Below, in pieces: positions 48,045-62,237 of a stretch of 64,000 nucleotides of DNA (within the stretch, counting starts at the first letter, position 1; the number at the start of each line of letters is the position of its first letter). The stretch lies in the NCBI GenBank assembly GCA_013399855.1, contig VXAY01002459.1:310356-374355 (forward strand), given 5' to 3'. The position numbers and the translations under genes were made by a program. This DNA comes from Oxyruncus cristatus (taxonomy: Eukaryota; Chordata; Aves; Passeriformes; Cotingidae). The notes under the pieces are model-generated. The model was not told where the DNA came from. It ran no database searches and saw only the letters and a list, made by a program, of their open reading frames with translations.

Positions 48045-50235
48045 ATACGGAATTTTATAACTCTTCTGTTTTACCTGAAGTATTTCTTTTCCATTAGGAC
48101 TATGTTTAAGATGGATTAACTAAAATAATATGTGCAAGTATATTGTTGATATAGAAACATTGTCAATGATTACTACAATAATTGCTATGGAATAGTCATA
48201 TTCATTCCTTCTGAATACTCATTCAGATGATACATATGTACACAGGACCATAGTAAGTACTGACTGGTCATGCTTAAAAGGTCATCTGCTTTCTAGGAAA
48301 AATAGTTTGCAATACTTGTGTGTTTTAGTTTTCCCACAGGGACTAACAGAAAGAAATTTCTTCATGGAATCTCGAGCACTCAGGGGTACATAAGGAACTC
48401 CAGAGAATTTTCAATTAGTTTTCATCATAGCTGTATCTCTGAAGCACTGTGTACAAACATAAAGCACTGAAAACAACCCACACCACTTTGCATCCTTCTG
48501 TTCTTTTGTGATAAGAACGTGATGAGTTTGGCAGCATAGGAAACTTGGAGGTCAATAAAAGCAAGCAACAAAAAAACCACCCCAACCCCCCATTTCACTA
48601 AAAAAGTAACAACTCTAAAAACATTACTTTAAAAACCACTACCAATTTCAAGAAAATTCTGTCCAATTTTCATTATATAAATTATTCCTTAAATTAAATA
48701 GAAAATGGTGGAACTGAGAATTGATATATATGAGTCTTTTTGAATCACTAGAACTATCACTTTTGAAGTTTAACACTCCAGGTTTTCCAAGAGAAAGAAT
48801 AGTCCTCAAGATAGCAATCATAATTACTACAGAAGTAGTTACAATGACACTGAAGGTTTTCTGTAATGTTATCCTGAAATTGTCATGGAAATTCAAATAC
48901 TAATTGCCATTACTTAAATATTAATTAAGCATGCAGGCTTTCAATTACTGATAGAAATTCCAAGTTAAACTATAGCTTATGTCTTTTATGTGTATTATAA
49001 ACCAGAAGTCTATAAAACCAGAAGTGATATAAAACAACAAGTCTATTTAGAATGATTGTTTATCCATCAGTAGCATTATTGATTTCTAGATATTCTAGCA
49101 GGTCATTTCTCACTGCTGGGGAAAAATTAAATCCTTAGAACCAACTGTCTTTTTCATACTTAATTTTCCCTGCTTAAACTTTATATGTGAACACTCTTTA
49201 TTTTAAAACAAAATAAGTCTGTCTGCTAATCCACTTCTCCTTAGACTGGCTGCAACATATAAAATGTTCAAAAAAACCCTCTTACTAAAAATGTATATTG
49301 AGAGCAAATAGGATTTAAGCTATCTGCCTATGGTTGGATATTTGTTATGTTTTTGAAATTTATTACTGAGAATGTAACTGAATATTTCAACCCTCTATAT
49401 TTTTGGGCATACCTAAGACAACAGTATTCTTTAACTGCCTTAATGTGAACCAGCCAAGATATTTCCCTTCAGAAATGGGCTCTTTAAGTTTTGGAAACAT
49501 GTATTCAAAAGAAACATAGATTGGCATACCTCTGATATGAGCAAGACTGACATAAAGATAAGATTTAATTCTAAATATTACAGTTCTTTGGTAGGGATAT
49601 GACAGTAGAATAGAACTGTAATAAAAAGACTGAAAACACTCCTAGAAGGAAAAGACCCAAGTGAAAATTTTTCTTCTTTGCCCTGACTCCTCTTTGGAAT
49701 ATGTGAAATTTTAATTTTTCATTCTCTGTAGAAGAAAAATTGCATATCTACTTGCTTTTGGTACTTTGCTCTTTGGTCTTACACATTGAAAAACAAATTG
49801 CAAATTAACACCTTCAGAATCTTTCTCTCCCTCCATGAACTCAAAGATTAGTCATTTACTGGGATTATTTCTCCTTTACCAGTACTAGCAGGGAAATGTT
49901 CTTGCCTTGAGAAAGGAGATAATTGGCCATTAGAAGGAGTTTTAATGTGAAACAAAAGCTTATCAGAATGAAATAAAGTCAGAAGGAATACCAGTGTTTT
50001 CGCAAAACATTTGTCTTTGTTACATTTATTCTGAATGCATTTCTGGGCAATGTTAATTCTATACAGCTGATATATTCTAAAGGTTAATGATGTACACAGC
50101 TTCCCAGATGCTGATGCTCAGAACACCAAGTTCCCAGGGTCAGTCTAAAATTCACCAACTTTCCTGTGTATAACTCCCTGCAGTCAAACTTATACCTACA
50201 CACCTGCAGTCATGACTTTTAGCAGGTTGATTTTG
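48045..50235. other. AT-rich single-copy DNA, no gene seen
   Basis: No gene or transposon is recognised in this stretch. Confidence 0.6.
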
Positions 50236-50818
50236 TGTGTTGCCCTTGGCCAGTTGTCAGACACACACTCAGCCACTGTCTCACCTTTCTCAACTGGACA
50301 ATGTGAGAAAATAAGATGGAAAAGCTCACGGGTCGAGCTGGAGACACAGACGCCACTTACCAATTAGCATCACAGGCAAAGCAGACTCAGCTTGGGGTAA
50401 ATTAGTTTAATTTCTTACCAATAGAAAATGCCTTTTCCAAGGCTAAACTTCACTTCTTATTCCTCTCTCTCCTCTTCATTCCTTGTGGAGCAAAGAGAGA
50501 TTGAGAACAGGGGGTTCTGACCGGTCCATAGCATTTTCTCTCTGTTGCTCCTTCCTCCTCACACTCTTCCCCTGCTCTAGGATGTCTGTAGTCCTTCAGG
50601 ATAAATCTGCTCTGCCCTGGAGTCTTCCAGGGGCTGCAGTGCTGATATCTGCTCCAGCTTAGTCTTTCCTGGGGCTGGAGGGGAATCTCTGCTCCAATAC
50701 TTGGAGTACGTCCTCTCTCTCCTCCTTCCACCTTGGTTCTCACTGGGGGGTTTTCCCCTCACCCCTCAGCATCAGACAGCTTCTGCCCCCACTCTGAGAG
50801 TCCCTTAGCCCCCCATAC
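50236..50818 (-). mobile_element. Avian ERV LTR, shorter copy, minus strand
   Basis: The plus strand opens TGTGTTGCCCTTGGCCAGTT and continues with AAGCTCACGGGTCGAGCTGG, AGCATCACAGGCAAAGCAGA and CTCAGCTTGGGGTAAATTAG. It then has the pyrimidine-rich part and the CTGCTCC/GGGGCTGCAG minisatellite units (50570-50700). It is the same family as 13354-14173 but about 240 bases shorter, lacking much of the U3 end and some tandem units. The minus-strand poly(A) position reads AAGAAA rather than AATAAA. The right border is uncertain; CATACA at 50817-50818 is the best candidate. Confidence 0.75.
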
Positions 50819-53800
50819 AATATTATTCATAGAATAATGAGGCAATGAGTTGCTTGCTGCTTTTTTTCTTTTTTTCATCAGACTTAACCAAATTGTTTCA
50901 CACGTTGCACGTGACTGCACAAGAGTCAAATGGTGATTATCTCAAGTCTTGCTTGCCATGCAAAACCAATACCATTCTACCTTGAAAATATCACTGTTTA
51001 CATGACACACCTTTCTTCCAGTTCTTATTCTTAATTAAAAAGGCACACGGACATTAAGGGTACAGTGTCTCCGTAATAACGGTTTAGAATGAGGTGAAAC
51101 TCCAAACCCCCAAGTACTAGTCCTCATTTAATTTCAGAACTGCAGGCAGCATTTGTACTCTTACCTACTCTGGTAAGTAAGAAATAACATACGTTTTCAC
51201 AAGTACAGAGACTTTTTAGCATCTCAAAAAATATGCATGTGTATGTTTGCGTTTTAAAGAGCTTCCATATGTGGCATATGCTGTATAGATGTGTGCAAAT
51301 ACCAGGTAAAAAACCAAAAAAATACATGGCTGCACACTCCTGGAAAAAAATAATCATCCTTTCCTACAGTTTTGAGGCAGAAAATATACGTCTACAGCCA
51401 TTCAAAATGGATAATATTTTTCCCCATTTTTTAATGTCATCTTTAAAGACTTTTTTCTTCCTTTTCATTTTCCCTTTAGATACGTACATAAGTGCTCAAG
51501 CTTGTATTTACTTGGTCTTTTTGGTCGCTGAAAATTAATATATGTCATAATCCAGAGGGAGGAATGCTCCCTGTGAAAGATTATTCTGCATGTGCTCATA
51601 CTGCAGTTCTGAAGAATCCCATCAGTAGCTGAGAGCTTTTAATTAATTACTCGATTGGGCGACACTTTCGTTCGTATTCAATAAAATATGGGTCACTTTT
51701 TCTCAAGGAATGAGCAGAGCAGAATGAAGAATTCTGGAGTGGGCTGGTTGAACAGGAAAACAATCATTCAACATTTCTATCATATAGTGAAGTTTGGTTG
51801 GCAGTGAATCGTGAGGTCTTGTCATCATTCAAAGTATCTCAACAATTTAATATCTGAGTACTTACATACCTTGCCTGAGCATATCAATAGGACTTCAAAA
51901 ATAGAAGTACCTATATCAGTTAGGCAGTGATTCTCTAACTGCATATGCAATTAAAACAGTTGTCCTAATTATATTTACCCTGTTCTCTCTTTTTTTTTTT
52001 GACATTTCTGCATCTACTCATCTTGTAACCGCAAAGTACTCCCTGTGACTTCTGCCTGCCCCTCTGTTTTTGAACACCTAAGCTGCAGTGTTTGCCTATC
52101 ATTATCTCTTCTTCATTTCCCTATTAGTCTGTTCTCTTGACAGCTTAATGCCTTGTTTTACCTACATCCACAAAAAAAATGTTGTATGTCTCTGCTATTT
52201 CAGAGCACATAACACTGGGGTTTGCTCAGGAAAGTATTTCCATCCACCTTAGACATTAGTGATTTTCATGACCATAATATGTATATTCTCCTCATCTGAG
52301 GAGAAGTTGGTTTTTATTTTTTCTTTGTCTATTTGACCAATCCTTGGTAGTTCATGCCTCTAAATCTAGTTTGCAGTTCCTCTGTGTCATCACAGGAAAA
52401 CCAAAATTTCTTCTTATACCTTTTGAACAGGAAATAGCATTTTTCACCAGTTGGGAGTTTTCTGATCCTGATTTTGGAACTAGGACACATGCTAGGAATT
52501 TATAAATTTCCCTGCCTTGTTGAAGTACCAAAGTGTCTTCTCATGGTTACTTGATGCACTCACCTGTTTAAGCAAACATGACATAAAATTAACCTCAGTT
52601 TATTAAAGACTTGTACACCTTACAGGACACGATGCACTAAATGTGAACACTATTTCCCTTGTCTAGGCATAGTTTAAAGTGTTGAGACACCTACACCTCT
52701 TTTTTAGGCTCACAATTTCTCATTGATTTTCACGGGTCAAACAACCCACTTGCAATCAATATTGCTCACAGTTTAATATCCTGTTCTTCTGCCCATGTGG
52801 CTTTAGGTCGAATTAGATATTTTGTATGAGGAGGTTAATTAGACATTGCATCTTTTTGGTGACAAATGGTTGCCCTGTGGTCCAGGAGGACAATCCACCT
52901 ACCCACAGCCCAGCCCTGACTACCATCAAATACAAGGTCCCTCAGAAACAGGCTAAATGGATGCCAGCAATTATCACAGCCATTTGTTAAGACTCTGTTT
53001 AAAACAATATAGGGGAAAAAACTTAAGGGGTTTCATTTTAGATCCCCGTTAAATTTCACACAGTAAGAGCACATCAGTTTTGTAACATATGATGGGAGTA
53101 GGCTGAAATTTTAACTGAAGTGCTTGGCCTTGTCTCATGCCTTGGTGTAATGTATAATATATAGTCAACCTTTGGAGTCAGCACGGTCTGATTTCTAAAG
53201 CAAGATGCTGGATTACCTGAGTGTGACTTGTTCTAAAATAGTCAGTGCCAACTTCTTATGTAGATCAACTGTACTACTTCATGTGCTTTTCCAAACAGGT
53301 TGTTGAGGGAAGAAAAGAAGTTATAAAGCTCAAAGTGGCAAAGAGTTTGGATAGCACTGTTTTTACAGTACGGAAAAATTCGGGTTCAGGTTCAGATTCA
53401 TCTACCCATCGTGAAATAGCTATTTTAAAATAATCTTTGAAATTAGTAGGAAAAATATTATTTAAAAATACAAGCAACAAACTTATCTGTGAAAAGTTAA
53501 TAAGGTCATCTGTCAATTCATTTTTACCAGCTACATTCTCAAATTAAGCAAGCTTATGTTCATGAATTTTATCATCATCTTTATTGGCCTTTGTGAGTTT
53601 CTATAATGATGACTGGAAAAACTAAGGCACCTACTTCTGTGAGACCTTTTCTAAATGCTATACATGTTTAATGTTACAAACACTTCTATTCCAGAAGTAA
53701 AAAAAAAAAAAATCTTATTAAAGAACTTAATTTAGATATATCTTGCTGTATATGGAAGGAAAAAAATATTTAGTGTTTTTTACTTTAGTATTACGATGCA

Positions 53801-53880
53801 CTTAAAAGATGGAGTTGCACATTAAAAACTTAAGGCTGAGTGAGTCAGTATCCATCTAAGATGCTTGTTGATAAATTTTA
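50819..53880. other. AT-rich single-copy DNA, no gene seen
   Basis: No gene or transposon is recognised. A poly-A tract lies near 53699-53712. Confidence 0.6.
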
Positions 53881-54422
53881 TGGATTCATGGAATCTCAAA
53901 ATAGTTTGGTTTGGAAGGGTCCTTAAAAGGTTGTCTTGTCCAACCCCAACACAATGAGCAGGGTGGCTCAGAGCCCTGTCCAATCTGATCTTGAATGTTT
54001 CCAGGGATGGGACATCTACCAGCTTCCTGGGCAAACTGTTCCAGTGTTTGACCACACTTATTGTAAAAAATTTCTATGTTCTGTCTAGTCTGAATCTACC
54101 CTCTTGTGGTTTAAAACTATTACCACTTGTCCTATCACAACAGGCCCTTCTGAAAGATTTGTCCCCATCTTTATTATAGGCTTCCTTCAGGTATAGAAGG
54201 CTGCTATAACATTCCCCTGGAGCCTTCTTTTCTCCATGGGAATCCCAACTATCTCAGCTAGTCTTCATAGGAGAGGTGCTCCAACCCTCTGCTCATTTTT
54301 GTAGCCCTCCTCTGGATCTGCTCCAACACATCCATGTCTTTCCTGTGCTGAGGACTCCAGAGCTGACCACCAGACACCAGGTGGGGTCTCACCAGACCAG
54401 AGGGAGTTGACCATGCCTTCAA
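53881..54422 (-). mobile_element. CR1 LINE, about 0.54 kb, minus strand, diverged subfamily
   Basis: On the plus strand it begins GGATTCATGGAATCTCAAAA and GTTTGGAAGGGTCCTTAAAA. It continues with TTTCCAGGGATGGGACATCT, CTTGTGGTTTAAAACTATTA, GAAAGATTTGTCCCCATCTT and GAGAGGTGCTCCAACCCTCT. It ends near AGGTGGGGTCTCACCAGACC. The internal wording differs from 43502-44012, so it belongs to another subfamily. It is frame-broken and inactive. Confidence 0.92.
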
Positions 54423-57400
54423 AATTTAAAACTCTGAGCGAGGAAAGTTTCTGTAATTTATACTCTTCTTATGTGCAGTAACAAAGAAAAGGGACTAGTG
54501 AGATATGCTGGTGTTATAAATACAAGATTTTAGTACACATCCTCATCCAAATGCCGCATTCTTTTCACTTTTTCAATCTTTTATCTTCCTTTGGCTGTGA
54601 TTGTTGTGCTATATGAGTAGAACGAGCGAGTGACCTGGTGGTTCTAAACTCAGTCCTTCACATTAGGTTAGTTCTTTTCCTGTAAGCATATCCCACAGAT
54701 ATCTGTACATATCATCTTAACAGTGTTTCTGTGGTCATGCTACTCCTTTCTTCACCTGCATTGGATCTAAATTCTTTGGTTATTAGCTCCCTAAGTTATC
54801 AAGTTGTATTTTTTCCCGTGTACACTTGTGATTTTCTAAACCCTATTGTTTATTAAATATCCCTCTCCCAGCTACCGTTCCCTGTGTCTCTGATCAGTGC
54901 AGTTAGGTTGATAACCTTCTGGTTTGCAATTTGTGTATACCATGCTTTTTACCTTTTCTTCCAATTTTTTTCCTGCTTCATGAAGTGGGCTAGAAAGCAA
55001 CGTTAAAAAAAAAAAAAAAACAAACACAAAAACAACAGCAAACAACCAAAACCCAAAGCCAAGTAAAAACCAGAAAAATAACAAAAAGAACCAGTTTATC
55101 TAAGTGAGACTTTTAAGGAAACACCTGTGTTCTTGAAATCCCACCTGGGCCACTGACACAGTGCTGCAGATGGGGAAGTGCAGTGACTGTGTCAGTGTTC
55201 TCTTTCAGAAAAGCTTCTGGGAAATTGAATTTCTCCACTGCCTTACTTTGCATGTATCACTGCTCTATATATTGCTATACCCTTGTTGTTCATCATTACT
55301 TATGAAAGGCAGGGATGCTTTGCTGTTAGATGCACTCTTTTCCTTTTATACAAGGAAGCCTTTCCCAGGGAGAATGTAGCAGAAACAAGTATTGAACAGA
55401 AGATTTTTATATACAGTAAGTCAGGCTACAACATTTCAGATTAAAACCTACTTGCTCTGGACAGAAAATTAAAATTATTAAACACCAGTCATTATTAAAC
55501 ATTAAGCACCCTTTTCTCCTTCCCTTTTCTCCCTTCAAAAATGCACTGCCAGCTGCTGTTTATGCAGTTCGGGAGGACACAGAATTAAGCATAAATTGAA
55601 AAACATTTCATTTTATTAAAGACTATCTGGTCTTCAGATGATATGTAACAAGCTGGAATAGTGTGGCTTCTTTAAAATATTTATTTTGTATGGAGACTGG
55701 CACATACAAATATTTTTCGAACTTGCTTAATAGAATATAATTAATAAAAGAACAGAATTAAAGGTCTCACAAAACCAAACAAATGAAAACAAACTGGCTG
55801 TGTCAGATGTCTCGTTTATGTTCAACACTGAAAGCAATTAGAATAATAATTTCCATATACTGATTGTCCACCTTTAAATGAGTTGCTGCAGGCAAATCTA
55901 TCTTTAAAGAAGCTACTTCTTGGTTCGAGAACACCTATCTTCTTCTGACATGGAAAACAATTCTACAGATTGCATTGTTGAAGTCAAGTAAGTGGATAAT
56001 CATTTTTAGCACTCACAGACTAGGAATACCCTCACATTAGGAATATAATCCAAAAACATCTGTTTTGGTATTTTCTAGTAAATGTGGAAATTAGACTGTA
56101 AAAATATGTAGGTGAATAAAGAACTAGCAGTGAGAAATATCCCTAAATATGGTCTAAAATATTTAACTGTCAGAGGTAATAATTTATAAAATAGGACTGT
56201 AGACATTTTCCTGATAGATCTGAGGGGTATGTTAATGGAGCACAATGAAGACAGATAGCTCCGTTCTAATACCATGGAGCAGACAGCCGCCTCATGAAAT
56301 GCATCTCTGCCAGCGCCCATCAATCTCACCACGATGGCTGCTTAGATTAGACACAGAAAAAGTACTCCTGTGAATCTTTAAAAGGCTATTTCTGTCTTCT
56401 GTGAAGTTGTTTAACGTTGTTTTCGTTTTATGGGTTTGGCTGGACTTCGTTGCAGACAGGAGCCTGCAGACCTGCCCTTATAAAATCCTGTGAAAACAGA
56501 CAGAAACATAAATTGATTCTTTATTGGTTTGCCCACTTGGGCTTGTCCTGCTTCACAATGTATTTTATTTTATTGTGTTTGAATGAGATGTCTAAATTTA
56601 TTAATAAATGAATGCAATTTAACAATCTGATAACTTTTAGATATGAATACGTAAATTTAGTTTTTATATGGTCGTGTTGCTCCTATTGCTACAACAGTCT
56701 ATCACTTGAAAAATTTTAAATGTCATTGTCTTTACAAAAAAATGGTACTTTGTCAGTTGCTTTTAAATTGCTTTCCTTTTCAGTGATTTCTCTTCTTTTT
56801 GTAGCAGCGGGACTTCACTGAGTTGCTTGCAAAGAGCTAAATCCAGTTATCTTGAAGTCAGCAATGTGGTGCAAGGTGCCATTAAATGCGGTGGGTTCTA
56901 AGCCAGAAAATTAAGTTGTTTTGTGACATTCATAGAAGAGAGGACCCTCACAGTCTGGGAGTTTTAAATCATGTTCGTGGATTTTAACAGACTTTGGGCA
57001 AAATGTTTTTTGGCTTTAATTTCAAATATCTTTGAATATATGGACATTCTTCCAATGTCTTTAATCTGAGTCACTTCCTACTTTTGCACATTTGTACAAA
57101 TAAGTGAAACTTTCCCTGGGCACATCTATTCATGTATTAGGCAAGAAGATGTACTAGCAAACTTGTGTGCCAGGGCTAACCTACACTTTCATCTACTTAT
57201 AAAAATACTGCTCACCAGTAGACACGGTGCTTTGAGCATTACGGGTCAATTATTTTTCCCAATTGACAGAGGAATTTCTACTGAATAAAGTCACAGGGAA
57301 GTAAGTGAGCATTAATTCCTCCTGGTTAGGTTATCAAATAACCTATATACACAGAATGAATCTATACCCTCAAATTCCTAAAAATTATGTAAGTTTTTTT

Positions 57401-60400
57401 GTATGATAAATCTCTGTGATTTTCTCCATTCAAAAGATCAGCATTTGAGCTCAGACTTTCCATGAATGTTGGAAATATTGATCAGGAACATGTCTTGAGC
57501 TGGACTGTGTTGTATTGAACTATGGTCATCTGAAAGTCAGCAGAATAACTATTCCTTTTTTTAATTTGCACAGGGAATTTAGTGTTTGCAGAAAACTTTT
57601 CTTCTCTAACAAGCACTGAAAATAAGTTTATCTATTCTTCAGTAAGAGGATCCAAACCCATTTGTATTGCAGATAACTTCGGTGTTCGGTTGTCACAGCC
57701 CGTAATAAAGCTGCGGTATTTGATTTCTTTTGTTTTAAAAGGCCATCAGGAAGACATATCAGCAGTTGATTATGGAGATAGGAAGACAGGAAATATTGCC
57801 TGCCAGCTGGATATGGTTAACATGTGAGATAGGCCCAGAGTTGTGATGATTGATTCTGTGCCAAGTTCAGAGCTTGAACTTCAAAAGTACCATATAATAA
57901 TGTTTAATTTAGTGGTCATTTTGAAACAGTCTCAAAACCCGGGTTCATTCAGCCTCAGCAATTCCTTCCTATTTTTCTTTGGTTTTGTTCTGATCTCATT
58001 AGATATGTGTACTTTTAATATCATGAGTTAATATAACTGAGCCTATTTTCCGATTTAATGTGTGACATGCAGTGTTTGATGAATTCCTCATTCACTCCAT
58101 TTTACTGCAACTGAAGTCTATTAGATGGTGGCTGTCATTTCAATCTCCAGCCCACCATATCTCTAAAGAAACGTGGTGAGATCACACCTGTAGGGGTGTG
58201 ATTGACCTGAGAAGAGAATACAGAAATGATGAATTGTCATGGAGAAAAGATGAACGACCTAACTTGACAGTCAGAACAACAGCTCCTTGGAGGAAATTAT
58301 GGAAAGGAAGGGGTGTGTTTGGGGGGGGAAAGTAGCCTTTTAGGAATCTGAAAACATCACCCATGTCATGATTACATCATGAACATCAACAGAAACAAAT
58401 TCTGAAGAGAGAAATCCGGTCAGCTTTGCTGCCTGGTATCTTATCTGTGATATTATCCAACATGCCACTGGTTCACAGCAAAAACTAGAACAGCTATAAT
58501 ATTTTATTTCAACATTTTAAAAACAAGTGTAAGAAAAGACAGAATTCTAAAATTAATAACAATTTAAAGGTAACTGAATTCACTCAGTCTATGCTGATAG
58601 AATCCTTTTTCACCCTATGAGTTGCAAAAGTACTGCTGAGTAATGTGATGTAACTTCTAGCACAGAAGAATAAAGAAGGGTTTTGTGGCTTTTTAGTTTT
58701 CTCCCCAAGTGTAACAAGGCCTGTATTAACATAATCTTTAATTACATGTTTAATATTAAGCAGGTGAGAAGAATCAGCAACGAAATGAAATTGGACTATT
58801 TTATCTAGGGAAGGATAACTCATATTCAGATATGGAAACATAGGGAAAATGAATTAAGACAGTGGATCTGCATGATTTATACTACAGAAGATGAATATCA
58901 AGTCGTTTGATTGCTCTTCCTGGAGACAGTCCTTAAGGTGGTGAGGCAATTTTACTTGTGTGAGCTTCTCAGGTTTCATCATGTTTGCTGAACATCCACC
59001 TCAGTATGTTAATCACCACGCTAAGATGTTTAAAGGTTAGTACATCTGCTTTGACAGGAATATTTAAGTCCCTCAAGTACTTACTGAACTAGTTTTTAAT
59101 CCATATTTGGAAACATTTTGGGGAAACTGCTTATCAAATTTTTTCATGCTAGAGTGAACCAAACATCGTTACCTATTTCAAGGAGAACTAATCCAAAATC
59201 TTGGAGGTTACTGCAGAAAAGAGTTATGGCCTTTTGGTGTTCTTTGATTTTCTCTGTATTTGTGTACCAGTGAACAGATAGTCAAGAAATATTTCCAGTT
59301 ATTGAGATTTAATGTGTTTATTTGCCAAATAAATTACTATTTCCCCTTTAGGAATATCACAACGTTCTGATTTAAAGGACAGAATAAAGAAATTTCCCCA
59401 GTTCCTCCTGCTTGAGTCAGCAATACCTATTGGGGGCATGACAGGGAAACATTCAGTATGAGCTAACAAGGGTCTCCATTTGTGCATTGCATTGTGTTTT
59501 GAAAATAAAAATCCCTTGAGTTTTAAAAACTTTGCTTTTTTTTTTTTTTTTTTGAAATTGAGGTTAGTGGTGGGGTTTTTTCACCCACTCAAATAAATGA
59601 GGACTTGCCCCCAAGAAGTCCCTGTAGGACAGGTGGAATGATATACTCTACAAAAAGGACAGAACAAACCAAGTGTATCATCAGTTTCCATTGGTCTAAA
59701 AACAATTTGTTCTCTGGATTGAGATGTTTGTCTTTGAATTGTATGCAAATAAATGGTGACTCTGGTTTTTATATGAGTAGATCAGCATTTACCCTGTACA
59801 ATGGAGCACTTTTCTCTTGCTGATATCCGGGGATTTTACAGGTGTATTTTAACTGTGAATGCTGTGTTAATCTCTGGGGTAGGTGCAGCCCACAATTCTA
59901 ATCTCCTCTTTACACAAGTGAGGGTATTAATGAAGTATACTGCTGGTTAGAGAGGAAATATCTGTAAGAAAAGAAAGAAACCCTCCCTATCATTAACATC
60001 CCAGAAATTAAGAATATTCATAACTATAGATATATTATATATATATATATATATATTTAATACAGGATTAATTGTCAAAAGAGTAAACATCAGCTGCCAT
60101 CATCTCTTCAGGCCCTGGGATAAAGCTGATAAACACAGGTGCAATTCTTGGGAAGTTGTATTTCCAGTGAGGGAACAACGTCTGTTCCCAGTCACATGCC
60201 ACCATCCTGAAGCTTTTGGCCTATGAGCTTCAAAATATCAAGCAAACATCATTGCTGGAAGACAAACCTTTTGTCACTTCATTGAACTACTAAATGGGAA
60301 CCTGCATCTTCTGTTTAGCATCTTCTGAACAGCTTCCACTTTTGATCTTCCATTGAAAGAAGAAACTAAGCCTGCAGTGATTAAAAGCTTAAGGATTGAT

Positions 60401-60890
60401 TGAACAGTGTCTTTTAAGATAAAAGATATAGGGAAGGGCCTGGCAAGCTGCACAAATAGAATGACGTTTGCTGAGATTTATCTTAATTATGGTGTGATGA
60501 TACAGTATAGACTCGTCTCTCCTTTTACATAACTCCCTCATCACCGTTATTACATGGATTTTACACTGTGGAAAGTACATACATTTTGACTGCAACAGAT
60601 TTCTCTAAGCTGGGCTTGGAGAAAGAGGGAGTGCCAGGCCGATCTCCACTGAAGGACAGATGAAAAGCAGGTACAAATGGATCAGGATGATTGCAGCAGG
60701 ATAATGGTGGCAGACAAAAGTGTGATCTCGCTGAGACCGTAATTATGTCGCATAGCATGCCATTAGCTTTTAGATACAGTGGGATTAGTTCTATTACTCA
60801 GAAAAACCCCACACAAAAATCCACACAAAAACAACTAAATGTGGAAGAAAGATGTTAAAAAACTGAAATTAAAACTAATACCTTTTCACA
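54423..60890. other. AT-rich single-copy DNA, no gene seen
   Basis: No gene or transposon is recognised. A poly-A tract followed by CA/A-rich sequence lies at 55004-55060, poly-T at 59536-59554 and (TA)n at 60036-60056. Segments 55830-56340, 57650-57860 and 60080-60560 are repeat-free and of mixed composition, possible conserved noncoding elements by texture only. Confidence 0.5.
60036..60056. repeat. (TA)n microsatellite
   Basis: About ten TA units in a row lie within an AT-rich stretch. Confidence 0.9.
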
Positions 60891-61445
60891 CAATTACAGA
60901 ATCGTAGAATGGTTTGGGTGGGACAGGACCTTAAAGAGTATCTAGTTCCAAACCCCCAGGCATGGGAACAGGTGCCACCCATTAGATCAGGTTGCTCAGG
61001 ACCACATCCAACCTGACCTTGAACACTTCCAGGGGTGGAGCATCCACAGCTTCTCCGGGAAACTTGTTTAGGTGCCTATTAATCTCTCTTCTTTTAGTTG
61101 AAAATCATTACCCCTTGTCCTGTCACTATCTGACTGTGCAAAAAGTCACTATCCCTCTTTTTTTATAAGCCCCATTTAAGTACCAAAAGGCTGCAATGAG
61201 GTCTCTCTGGATTATTCTCTTCTTCAGGCTCTACACCCCAGCTCTCTCAGCCTGTCTTCAGAGGAGAGGTGCTCCAGTCTCATGATCATCTTTTTGGCCC
61301 TTTGCTGAACCTATGAGGTCTTCATCTTTCTTGTGCTGAAGCCCCTAGAGCTGGATGTAGCACTCCAGGTGGGGTCTCATGAGGGCAGAGTAGAAGGGGA
61401 GAATCATCTGCTTCAACCGGCTCCCCGTTGTAATGCTGCCCATTT
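60891..61445 (-). mobile_element. CR1 LINE, about 0.55 kb, minus strand
   Basis: On the plus strand it begins AATTACAGAATCGTAGAATG and continues with TTGAACACTTCCAGGGGTGG, CATTACCCCTTGTCCTGTCA, AAAAAGTCACTATCCCTCTT, AGGCTGCAATGAGGTCTCTC and CAGGTGGGGTCTCATGAGGG. It covers the 3' UTR and the last part of ORF2. A deletion removes the AGAATTTCTTCC block seen in other copies. It is inactive. Confidence 0.93.
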
Positions 61446-62237
61446 CCTAACAGTTTTTGAAAAGCTGTTGAGATGATTCAAGGTGTAAAACATTCATAGA
61501 CAGCAAAACATGCACCTTCACTGGGAGACAAATCAGAGCACAAAATCGAGATCTTGCAACTGTGTCAAAAATGAATGTTGATCTGTGTTTTAATGTTCAA
61601 GTAGCAGCAAGAAGATAAAAAAAAAAAAAGTGTATCTATTTTGTTCCTGTATTAACTGAAGCTGGGCTGAATATCAACTTATTTCTTTAGGAGAAAAAAC
61701 ACTCTTTTGAAAATACCATTAATATCTGAAAATTGAAGTTCATAATACACAAAAAAACCAACAGATATTTCTAAAACAGAAGGAATAGTAATGCTACAAC
61801 AGGGTTCCATCTGTCTCTACATCTAAGAATCTGTTTCAAAATTTAGTTTTCTGATATTAGTCAATCATAAATGTAATTGTAATTGTCATTAGGAAACTAG
61901 TAGGTGGAATCCCATGGGAAGCAACTCTGAAGTGCAAAAATACTCAAGAAAACTCAAGAAAACCAGTAGCTCTTTAAAGACTGCGTTCTCCAGTTACAAT
62001 AACATCTCCTTTCAATAGTCAGTAAAATAAATAGATATATTAGGATGATGGTTTGGTAAAACACACAAGTCAAAAGCAGAAATAAGTAATAAGGAGGAAT
62101 TTATGAACCATGTCTGGGTATTGAAGGGGTGGTGCTGTAACAGCCTGGTGGTGCTGTAATAACCTAAACTCAACTGCACTTGAGACCTGCAGGGGAAATT
62201 CAAGTCAACAAGAGTTTCTAGTGTCACATTAAGAGTG
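61446..62237. other. AT-rich single-copy DNA, no gene seen
   Basis: No gene is recognised. A poly-A tract lies at 61618-61629, a short ACTCAAGAAA duplication near 61942-61961, and a 19-base imperfect tandem at 62128-62165. Confidence 0.55.
62128..62165. repeat. 19-bp tandem duplication, 2 copies
   Basis: GGTGGTGCTGTAACAGCCT is followed directly by GGTGGTGCTGTAATAACCT, with two mismatches. It is a small local duplication of moderate age. Confidence 0.85.

Noticed and set aside
55163..55178. CTGCAGATGGGGAAGT shared with the end of the CR1 at about 44000
   Set aside because: A single shared 16-mer without flanking similarity can arise by chance in a window this size. No CR1 blocks surround it.
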